Shown: positions 12,501-22,537 of the stretch, piece after piece
Numbering within the stretch: the first letter of the stretch is position 1
How the letters are laid out: each line of letters starts with the position of its first letter
Source of the DNA: Diphasiastrum complanatum
Lineage: Eukaryota; Streptophyta; Lycopodiopsida; Lycopodiales; Lycopodiaceae
DNA length: 64,000 nucleotides
Direction of reading: 5' to 3'
Assembly (NCBI GenBank): GCA_029204225.1
Contig: CM055107.1
Coordinates: 12,974,040-13,038,039, forward strand
Notes under the pieces: model-generated
What the model saw: only the letters and a program-made list of their open reading frames with translations
What the model was told of the DNA's origin: nothing
Database searches by the model: none
Position numbers and translations under genes: made by a program

Positions 12501-13435
12501 GATGAAGGCATAAGCAAAGTAAAAGTTGATTTATCTAGTGAGTTCAAGATGGTAGATCTAGGCTTCCTAAAGTTTATACTTGGGATAGAAGTGTCTAGAA
12601 GTAGCAATTGTACTTTCATAAGTTAATCTAAGTATGCTTCTTCCATTCTTGAAAGGTTTGCTATGAAAGATTGTAAGGGGATTGACACCCCTATGGAGCA
12701 TGTTGTGAAAGCAACTAATGAAGCTAATGAAGCATCCTTTGAGGACATCACCCTCTTTAGGAAGCTTATAGGCTCTCTAATCTATTTAACCATCACTAGA
12801 CCTGACTTAACTTTTTGTGTAAGCAAGTTGAGTCAAAGTATGCAAGCTCCTTTAGTTCATCAATGGAAAAGTGCCAAGAGAGTACTTAGATATGTTTCTA
12901 GTACTAGATTTTTTGGCATCTTCATGAAGGATCTTATTTGCACTTGAGAGCCTACTCGGATTCAGATTTTGCAGGTGACAAGATGGATAGAAAGTCCATT
13001 AGTGCATTTGCAACATTTCTTTGTGGAGGAGTAATATCTTGGCTTTCCAAAAAGCAAGATACTATCTCACTATCTTCTTGTGAAGCCAATTACAAGGCAT
13101 TGACTTCAACAACCAAAGAGCTCCTATGGCTAAGAAGACTCTTGATGGAGCTACATGTGCTAGAGGCCGAGGAGATCCCTTACATATTCTGTGAAAATCA
13201 AGCTTCTCAACAAATTGCTTCAAATACTATCTTCCATGCTAGAACAAAGCATATTGAGATAGCTCACCACTTTGTGAGGGAGAAGATACAATCCAAGGGG
13301 GCGCAACTACATCATGTACCATCATCCGAATGCATAGCTGATATCTTAACCAAGCCATTGTCCAAAGATCCATTTTTCAAGTTAAGATATGCTCTTGGAA
13401 TTGTAGATAGATGTACATTAGATTTGCCAAGTTAG
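9521..13435 (+). pseudogene. Element A gag-pol polyprotein, disabled
   Basis: The frame starts as MSSMGGYLLESSERL and loses frame near 9570. In-frame stops follow at 9910-9912, 10627-10629, about 11092, 12032-12034, 12252-12254, 12624-12626 and 12945-12947, with frameshifts near 11090, 12035 and 12940. Recognisable in order are gag, a zinc knuckle (CFFCGKKGHFASEC near 10258-10299), a protease motif altered from DSGAS to DRGAS (near 10430), integrase (RCDNGGEYTS near 11156), reverse transcriptase (LYVDDIIMTG near 12470) and RNase H. The integrase zinc-finger start (normally WHKRLGHPN) is deleted: LSQVES runs straight into MAIKELALGLP. It is closely related to element B but clearly dead. Confidence 0.95.
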
Positions 13436-13448
13436 AAGTGAGGAGGAG

Positions 13449-14309
13449 TGTTGAAAATTGTCACTTCTCACTTGACATTGTTTATTGTAAATAAAGATCA
13501 ATCATTAGAACATGGTTGATGATTTGATTTCACACATGTGGAGCCTGTTCCCACGTGTGAAAGAAAGTACTTTTCATACTTGTATATATCTAATTTGATT
13601 TTGTATCAATCTAGTTAGTGTGAACATGATATGACTAGTTTTTAGTCAAGTTGACTAGTCACCTAGAAATTAGCTTTTCCTTGCATGTGCATGAGTAAAT
13701 GCTCCCACATGGCAAGTGGATGTTCACACGTGTGTATAGAGTTCTAGAAGATAAGAGTTGACCATTTTTCTTAGATCCTATTTTGTAGGGAATATTCCTA
13801 TATTCTAGGAAACTGGCTCTGTGGATTTTAGCCATATTCTAGAAGGTCAACTTTGGATAAGGATCAAGGATGGATCAAATGGATAGATCTGAGTGATGTG
13901 GCACTCTTCACACGTGTGAAGACTTGCTGGATTGTACCAGACTCGTGGATGTGCTTGATCCATAAAAGGATCATCATTTTGCTAATGAAATTGATGAGAC
14001 TTTTGCATTCTACACTTTTGTGAGATTTCTAGTCATTAGAATTGTGATTTCTATGAATGATTGCTATCAAGAACTATAGTAGTTGTTGTTTCAGGTGCAG
14101 GCCGTACAGTGGAAAGTACTCCACACGTGTGAGGCCGCTTTCACTAATTTATGATGTGTTGATCCATTGCTCTTGCTTAAATCTAAGTGTAGTGAATCTA
14201 GATCAAGATCTAATGTGTAAAACTTGATAGATCCATTGGTTAAGCAACCGATATCTCTCTATGATTGTTAAGTACAATCATTATTGTCCTAAAAACTGAA
14301 ATTTTATCA
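13449..14309 (+). repeat. Element A 3' LTR (861 bp)
   Basis: It starts TGTTGAAAA right after the purine tract AGTGAGGAGGAG and ends TTTTATCA. Three CACACGTGTG palindromes lie inside (13725, 13909 and 14122). The one at 13909 extends to an 18-base perfect palindrome at 13905-13922. Such G-box cores can bind bZIP or bHLH factors. Confidence 0.9.
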
Positions 14310-15065
14310 ATTACTACCAATCTATATTTGAATGGTGTGGATAAAGCCCAACACAACCCTTGTTTCATATGCATAAACTTTGTTAGAAATCTGGCTTTAC
14401 AAAAACTATCTAGTCATGACTTTGTTCCTTTTCTGGAAGATGGAAGCAATACCATTAATAATGCTATGGTAATCATTAAATAAACCTTTACTAATATGAT
14501 ACCAGATCATTTGATAGGGAAAGGAGAATTACCTTTTTTACTTTGTACCTTTAAGTCACATAAAAACACCTTCAGATGGATTACAAATGCACATGACTGC
14601 TATTTTTCAAAGGTGGCCACATTCCTTTCTAGAGCTCTTGGTATTCTGTCATCGCTCCTCATGGAGGGTGCAGGCCTTAAGGCACATTCATACCAGAGTT
14701 ACCTAAATGTGGATACCAACCTATTTTAATCTCCCGCTAAGTAGCCCTGATGGGCTAAAAACTGTCATATGTAAAATGATATTATATGCGTTCAAATTTT
14801 GCAAGAACAACAATCTTGCATATAAATGAAAACCTAACAATGGAGAATTCAAATGGAAATGGGTTTGTCAACCCTACTGATAAATGGACTCCTACGGATA
14901 AATTACTACTATGCCAATGGAATGATTTATTGATTGATAACTGCATTGTGAGACTAGGTAATAAGACTTGGAAATAAGTTAGTGGTATTTCTATGGGCTT
15001 TGCTTGCTCACCTTCTTGGTGTAATTGGTATTTGTCATTTTATTATTCTTAGTCTGAATTCCATA
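14310..15065 (+). pseudogene. Degenerate reverse transcriptase fragment, Penelope-like or rvt-like
   Basis: Broken frames continue directly from the element A LTR. One piece (near 14530-14640) reads LPFLLCTFKSHKNTFRWI, similar in layout to the 'pyLy.lPKiHK...fRpI' block of Penelope-like or rvt enzymes. About 300 bases on (near 14935-15050) comes NKTWKQVSGISMGFACSPSW (one codon now a stop) then CNWYL, which fits the 'Q..GipMG...SP..cnly' motif of the same class. Copia and gypsy enzymes do not read this way. The YxDD box was not found. Assignment rests on memory of family motifs, and several stops show it is dead. Confidence 0.45.
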
Positions 15066-17639
15066 TCAAACAAGTACTCAGAGATAAACCTATTTTCAAT
15101 CGTTAATCTCTGTTCTGGAGTACGACTCAAGTTTGAAAAGTACACTAAGCAATAAATTTCTCAACTAGGTTACACTCAACACAAAGTTAGTAACATCACC
15201 TTCATGTGAAACACTTACATGAACCACTGAGTGAAATATTTTCTAACTTAGGAAATTAAAGTTAAAGAAAAGAAATAATAATTACAGTATGAAACCACAA
15301 ACTTTGGCAGACAATTTATAAAAAATTTCCAAGTATAACTATCCTTAGAATCCAATTCTAAGATATGATAATTCATTCAACTAGAATCTCTAGGAGAATC
15401 ATTAAGATATAGAATGATTAAAACTCAAATATCTCAGATACTCTTTTGAGTTAAGTGCTCTTATTTCTAACACCAAATGCCAGAAAACAACATTCATTTA
15501 TCTTAATAGACATGTCTGTCTCCTATGATAACTAGAGATCCAATCAAAAGAAAAAACTGTACTCAAGCATCTGCAGACCATATACTGTAGCAGAATAGCA
15601 TCCACTAGATAAATTAAATTCTCTACAAGTATAATAACTTTCCTTGTGAGAATTTCTGTGAGATCCATAGGCTCTCAATTAAAATACTGAAGTAGAGAGA
15701 TTCAAAACACTGATTCGAATTCTTACTCAATTAATAGACCAAGACTTAATCGTCACACCTAAGAATCATCACAATTTCGAATAATTCTTTGACAATAACT
15801 AAGTATCTATTTATCATCCGTCAATCATAAATATTTAGATTCGTATGATTTGTCAATCATAATTTTCTAGAATCCAAAACCCATAATCATTTACAGGATA
15901 CTGGAGTATATGTCCAACATAACTCTAGAAAAATTAAAAATCATTCCAAAATCTTTCCACTAAGAAAATACTAGATTTAAGAATATTCTTCAAACATGAT
16001 TCTTTAACTGAAGTGCAAGATTCAAGGTCTATAAACCACTGGTAATTAAAGACTGAACGTATACCAAAATGACAATCATCTTCAACTACAAAAAAAACTT
16101 TAGATTACAATCTAGAATCAAATCTAAATACCCAAAGTCCTGCTAAATATTAATTCAGTTATTATTCTTGGATTCATTATAATTCGTTATTCAATTGATG
16201 GCTATGAGATACAACTACTGAGTCTATTTCCTTAACTAAGGAATACTCTATCCCAAGAATAATATATATCCAATGCACATAATTTTAACTGATGAACCCA
16301 AATGATTCACTAATCATGCGTCTTACAAACAATATAAATCAAAACCATCAAATTTTGGTGAATTCACATCACACTGATTGTTTTACCAATTATCTTCACT
16401 CTGGAGTAATCAACTACTCAAGTTAATGGCCAATGATTCAGAAATCTCAAATGTCTAGGTGAAGAATTCAATTATACTAGTATGACACCACATTTAGATC
16501 CTTATCCAAATCATTTGTAAGTTAATCCATAAGTCTTCTATACAAAAATTTGTTAACTCTGCAAGTATCTGTCAAAACAATACTTGATCATATGTCTATG
16601 TTCACCAACTAGGTTAATTGCACCAAATAATCCTAGTAACCAGGAATACACAGTAGATTCATACAAGATTAATCGTGCACATATGTGAATAATCTCACTA
16701 TGACCTAATACATAAACACATTTTTATCTGACAGATTCCTCCAGAACCCACATATGTTACTCACATATCTCACTGAGATCTTGTAACTCAGCTACAAAAG
16801 ATTTTCTATTTCTCATGAGTAAATAACATATTCAAAAACTCTCTGAGACGAATAACATTCACTCTCAACAATTTTCCAATCCAACTTACCTCTAATTACA
16901 TAATTTTTTCACTCAATCAACCCCTCTCTGATCCTAGTATTAAACTAAGATTAGGTTGATCCAATACAGAACTCTCATACTTAAATTCTGATCAAACTTA
17001 CTTCTATTCCACTCAAAATGGAATTAGTAACCTTTGACCTTTTATTGTACTACTTATAGATAATGATTCAAATATCAAACTTGTTCTAGTTCTAGATTGT
17101 CCACACAATCCCTAGAGAATTCCTCTTTTTCGAAAAGTTCCAATTAGGTATCTTACTCTGAATCTATCCAAATTTACTTTCAGACCAGATCTCATTTCTA
17201 TACCACAAATGGTTTTCTTCCAAAACTATGCAACCTACAGATTTCCAAATAGAATTTTATTCTGCCACTTCACCCCTCCTTTTAAAGAAATTATAAATTT
17301 CAATAAAAGTTAACTGGAAAGATGACATATAAAAATATCTAAATCCAAGAAAAGTCAGTAATAAGTGCTTCAACTAAAGGATTCACTCTATTACAATTAT
17401 GACTTTTCCTTCAAATATTTCAACCCGAGTGATAGAAACTACCATTCCATCGAAATCCATTTATGCACAAAGAGATATTCTAGGTTTAAGAAATCGAACC
17501 ACTTTGACTTTAGAATTTATCTGACTTCTAAGTCTATTCACACAAGTAGTGATTTATATGACATAACAGTTTTTCAGAAGAATAACTTCATGCTAAAAAG
17601 AATCATATAACCCAGTCTTGGTCAAAGTTGTGACAGTAT
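15066..17639. other. AT-rich stretch without recognised genes
   Basis: About 2.6 kb of very AT-rich sequence with stops in all frames. It may be part of the LTR or internal region of the minus-strand copia fragment whose 3' LTR starts at 18167, but no far LTR end could be found. I see no gene here. Confidence 0.4.
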
Positions 17640-17683
17640 CGAATTTTACAAAGACTCAAAAAATATACAATGACTCAAAAAAT

Positions 17684-17955
17684 TACGATTTTTTTGAGTC
17701 GATGCGGTATCGAAAGTTCTAACTTTTGGACATCGAAAAATCTTGGATTTTTTGAGTCGATACAGTATCGAAAGATTCTGAGTTGACAGTGTCAGATTTT
17801 ACAAAAGGTCAAAAATATCGCATAGCGAACCAGGGTCGAAAAAGTTAGACCCGATCCAATCTAATCCAAGGTCAAAGACGCCCGTATATTTTCTGCCTCA
17901 ATCCAATCCAGGGTCGAAGATGCCCGTATATTTTCTGCCTCGATCCGATCCGCCG
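17684..17955. repeat. Two short tandem duplications next to a copia 3' end
   Basis: A unit of about 57 bases holding TTTTTTGAGTCGAT and GTATCGAAAG occurs at about 17684-17721 and 17741-17778. A second unit of about 45 bases holding CCCGTATATTTTCTGCCTC occurs at about 17860-17905 and 17905-17950. Both are imperfect. They may be internal repeats of the LTR that starts (minus strand) at 18167. Confidence 0.75.
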
Positions 17956-18099
17956 ATCCAGAGTCAAAAATTTCTCTAATGGAATTGACATTGGGATGAA
18001 AAGGCTTGGGTTGGAAAAATTCGATCTTGAATTTTTTGATCTTTTGTAAGGAAATTTAAGTCTTCTTCTTCCTCCTCTTTTTTTTTATTTTCGGGATAG

Positions 18100-18745
18100 A
18101 TATAAACAAGAATTTTTCAGGATGCTCATTACCTAAAGGAATTGGGCTTCAGCATAGAATTCCAACACTCCCCCTTAATGTGGATCCTGAAAAATTTTGA
18201 TCTATAGATTTAGCTGACTGTTAAATCTGAGATGGTGCTCCTTGGTGAAGTAATATGCTGCCATAAACTTTGTCCTACAATAAACCAAAGAAATTATCCT
18301 TGTGATGTAGTTGTCATAGTAGATGAATGTCGGATGTGACTGAATAAAATCGATATCTGTAAGTAGGTTCCTCAGCCAAATCGCCTCCTTGATAGCATTT
18401 GTGGCAGTTATAAAATCTGGTTCTATGGAAAATAATGTTACTGAGGACTATTTTTGGCTATAAGAGATTGGGCATTGATTGTATGGAAATGCAAATCTAG
18501 AAGTCGATATTCTAGTGTTGATATCTTCTGCCCCCTCTACATCTGTGTAGCCTTTGAGAGTATTGACTGATGTATCAAACTTCCGTTGACTTATAAAAAT
18601 CAGTCTGCTAGGTCGTATTCGAAAAATATACTCTAGTGCTAACATGCATTTCAGATCTTCAACAAAATTAGATTGTTATTGAGAATTAATGTATCATCTA
18701 CATAAAGAGTGGAACGATCTGATACAGACTTGAGGAGCTTTCCTT
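18100..18745 (-). pseudogene. Minus-strand copia 3' fragment: RT remnant, RNase H, purine tract, start of LTR
   Basis: Read on the minus strand, a reverse transcriptase box LYVDDTLI (near 18690-18710) runs into an RNase H domain with LKGYTDVEGAEDINTRISTS (near 18510-18570) and, after one stop, ATNAIKEAIWLRNLL. It ends with a purine tract (AAGGGGGAG) and an LTR start TGTTGGAATTC at 18167. Copia elements keep RT and RNase H about 100 residues apart; here they almost touch, so an internal deletion took the region between. The left LTR limit is not visible. Confidence 0.8.
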
Positions 18746-18754
18746 TATAAGATC

Positions 18755-19570
18755 CATTTGAAACATGTACCAACATCAAAATGCTTGGCTGATCTTCTTG
18801 CTAAGCCACTTGCAAGAGAACCATTTTCTAAGTTAAGATTAGCTCTCAATATTATCAGCGAATCTATATTAGAATAATAGCTTAGTTTTGAGGAGGAGTG
18901 TTAGAAATTTGGCAAAACTAGCCATTGTAAAATGGTCATTTGACTTGTTTGACCATAAAAAAATTTATGTGTACATATTTAGGAGTATGTGACCTTCTCT
19001 CTCATTGTATTTCTTAGTCTCAAATTCGAGTTAATCTACTTGTGAAAGAGAATACATCAATCACGGAAGTTGGTAGAGTAAATTATGTGATTATGCATAG
19101 ATCATGTCATAACTGATGGAGCTTGATTCAAGACATGATCAGGGCTTGATTAGGGAGAGATTAAGGGTGATAGAACTCTATTAGAAGGGTCGGCCTGAGA
19201 TGTATATATATGTGATCAATCCTTTGTAAATTTATGGTAAGTGATTTTCTCTTTCGTGAGAATCAAATTGTTGGCAATTTTGGCAATCTTCTTGTTTATG
19301 GGGAATTGATATTGTCTAATATTTTGAGTTCATTCCTTTGGAGCTGACCTGAATCAAGTACTATACTTTTCACACGTGTGATAGGCTGTGGGGATCATTA
19401 AATGCTAGTTTAAGTGAGATATTCAAGTGTTCTTGCCAATTTAGATGCAAATAAGCTAGAATTGAGTGCTAGTATTCTATCTTATAGATCTACATGCAAT
19501 CCTTGATGCTTGATTGATCTTTTGGGATCCAAATAAGATTGACTTGTCTGATTTTTCAGATTTTCCAACA
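18755..19570 (+). mobile_element. Plus-strand copia 3' end: RNase H tail plus 3' LTR
   Basis: The last RNase H codons (CLADLLAKPLAREPFSKLRL, about 18785-18845, stop at 18875-18877) match the ILTKPLSKDPFFKLRY end of element A. A purine tract (GAGGAGGAG) and an LTR of 672 bases (18899-19570) follow. The LTR begins TGTTAGAAA and ends TTTTCCAACA, a near inverted repeat with TG...CA ends. It carries a CACACGTGTG palindrome at 19371. The rest of the element is missing. Confidence 0.85.
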
Positions 19571-22537
19571 TCATTCTCTACACTCAACAATTAGTCTATT
19601 TCTTTCATTATTGCTCACCTTCCTTAGTTGAAGCTCTCATACACTATATTGCTTATCAAATATTATTATTACATAGGGCTAACTATTATGTTTGGTCAAG
19701 TTTGAGCATTGTCTATAAATAAGCAAGAGACATCAATTTTTGAATCTTTTGGCTCATTTGCAAGTGAGAGCTCTAAGCTTTCTCTTGTTAATGTGAGCCT
19801 TGGGATTTCCTTTGCTAGGTCTCATGTGTGTTATCTACATGAATCCATGCTCTACTCCATGCTATGTACTCATTCTTCATTCTTAATGTTGTTTTATGGA
19901 AATCTTTGTGTTTCTAGCTTTCTATGGATACGATATCTTGAAATGCTTTGTATTTCTCTTGCTATTAGCTTTACTTTTATTGTAATTGATATTACTTTGG
20001 ATTTGGCACATGACACCAAGACAAACATCAATCACTTGGGATATATTGATCCATTTGGCTACCTTGAAGACTAATGGGGATGGAGTCTAAGTAAGGTCTA
20101 TGCCATGTAAATGAATAAAGTTATGGAGCATTTGAGCAACCAGGCTGCCGACTCTCTGTTAAAATTAAACCCACTTGACTGCGTGGTGGTGAGGTGTGTA
20201 GTTAAGGTGTCACTCCCGAGTTTGAGCATTAAGATTATTTCTTTTTTTCACTTCTACAATGCATTTTACATGCATGCATTCTCATTGAGGAAGTGCTCAA
20301 AACAGCAGAAACAAATAATTTTTGGTATTGTTGAAGCTGTAATGTATGGACATTGGGATGCAAGGCATAATTCGTGGAGGAGCTTACTCACCAAAATGCA
20401 TGCACTCCAACCCCATAATCGCTACACAATATTTGCAAACCAGATGTAGTAATGAGCAAAAATCTAGGTGCAGCAATGCATGAACCATCGGATCCAACAT
20501 ATAATAGGCAAGGAGGCACACAAATCATAGCAACCTTTGTTGGAACTTGTTTGATCTCTGAAGTAGTAGAGGTTATGAAGCTCTTATGTGGGCGGCTTGT
20601 CTGAGCCTGGTTATGACAGGAAGGATAAGGTCAACAAGACTGCCCAAAGTACATATGGGGATTTGACTCTATTTCCACACTTTGGATTGAACACAGCTCT
20701 TGAAAGAAGAAGAAGAAGAGATTGTGAGCCGAGATTGATTAAAGTGCTTCTTATTCAAACTAACAAAATCTGCATAAATGATATAGTTAAATGTGAATGC
20801 GAGTGTGAAGCTCGTCAGGTGTGGTAAATGGTTATTAGCAAGACGACGAAGGCTGCTATCTATCTGGCATTCTGCCCAGTAGTACTTTTTACTAAATCGT
20901 ATGAATATGTTGTCAGTAAAACTGTTCATGATTGCCTGGTGATGGATGGGAACCTGTTGGCTGGCTACATCATTGGATTGAGGATTGATACTTAAGAGAG
21001 CTCCAATGGTTGGTTTTTGGTGTTATTCACAGGTTATATGATTATTTGGTGCTGAAAATTGTCATCAGGGTCTTTTGGGTTATGCGAACTAGTGTAGTTG
21101 GCTGATTGGGAACCATTTCTGATAGATTAGTGTATAGTGGGGTTTTAGATCAGAGTTGTGCTACTGTATTGAATGTGTGTGCTGCTTCTGATGAGGAGTA
21201 GGGTACACCATTAGCGTTGCTGTAACGTTCTAATATACTTCCACGAATGCACCTTGGAATCAAATTGACTACTCTCGAGATTTACGTATCGTGGATTATC
21301 ATTAGTTTCATTCATCTGTTACAACACGCCATATTAACTCGGCTTATGCTATGAAGATTCTTGCTGTTGTATGTATGATCTGAGTCTATCTTGATATTCA
21401 ATGATTGGATTCTCTGTGCTATTATTTCCACATTCGCACGTGCTGAATGCATGTTAGATCGATCTCAGTGTATAAAAACTTCTGTGTCTGGTTCCATTGC
21501 CTAAAGCTTGCAGATCTAGAAGGATGAGTTGTTAGATCATGCTACTTAGTGATTGCATTTGCATACTTGGCAGTTCACCCTTCTCCAGGGACTACTGTCT
21601 AGCCGATTGGGATATCCTGCTAGGAGATATACTGTTTTTTGATATTTCTTTAGTTTATGGATGGAGTTGATAAGTGGTTAAAGTGGAGCTACGAGTGCAA
21701 ACGTAATAAAAAAGAGTTTGTTGTACAAGCTTCAGATTGGCCATCAAAAAAATGCTTGCAGCAGAGCCTTGTGCTCATGTGTGCACGGCTTTTATCTGAT
21801 ACCTGGCTTTCAAATCTGTATGATGGATTCTAGGATCATGCTTTTTGCTGACTCCCACATTCTGGAAACAGTCGTTTGATCAATCTTCAGCAGAAACTGA
21901 TTGATGCATTAGCACCCAAGGCTAGGACAAATTTTGATATAAACTCTTCTAAAAAAACTCTCAAGCTCATACACATCAGCATTAAAAGAGCATGTACCAT
22001 CAGCACTAGAGAGACATGAGTTCTTTCTCCCTTGATATTTGGAATTTGAATTGCAAAGATTAGCTAGTGATGGAGTTTTAAGTACCCTCTTTGGAGTCTT
22101 GCACCAACAGGCAGACCACTGCCGCAGCAAGCAGAGAGAGAATTTTGATCACACAAAAACTGTGACCCGAAAAACAACATAAAATAACAAAAAATCCACA
22201 AAGAGAGAATTTCAGGAACAATTGTATTAGACATCTCTAACTCTCCACAGGGGAGTACCCACTTTGCCTGAAACTTGTTAGCTTCAGTTTTAAGCTATAA
22301 AAACTAGAAAGATATTGAAAAGTTCAAAGGTCCATCACAAAGGCTACCTTGAACAAAGCTAAAAAACAGTGAGGACTTAAGATAGAAAGTGACACTCATT
22401 GAATGATCCTTTTACTAAAGGTGCTTTCTGTTTGATATACAGCTTTGCAGTACACATTCTGCAGTTTTTCAGACACCAACAAACTAGCCATTTTCAGGTT
22501 GCAGAATGCATAACTGCCTCTATAAAAAAACTTAAGG
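19571..22537. other. Intergenic region between copia 3' LTR and TPK gene
   Basis: Nearly 3 kb with no recognised gene. The open frames at 19709-20074 (+), 20111-20449 (+) and 20588-20827 (+) match no family I know and show no clear splice context. The end near 22537 would hold the TPK 3' untranslated region. Confidence 0.45.

Larger units (their letters stand above)
8669..14309 (+). mobile_element. Ty1/copia retrotransposon A, 5'-truncated and decayed
   Basis: The element has a truncated 5' LTR (8669-8933), a primer-binding site (8934-8945), a broken gag-pol (9521-13435), a purine tract (about 13436-13448) and a full 3' LTR (13449-14309). The two LTR copies align without gaps at a constant offset of 5376 bases over 265 bases and differ at roughly 8-9 positions, so the insertion is old. 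The domain order gag, protease, integrase, reverse transcriptase, RNase H is that of Ty1/copia. It has the same orientation as the sigma gene and begins about 450 bases after its stop. No target-site duplication can be read because the left end is lost. Confidence 0.93.

Noticed and set aside
19709-20074. A 121-codon frame as a gene
   Set aside because: It resembles no known family, is AT-rich with random-looking hydrophobic stretches and has no supporting neighbours.
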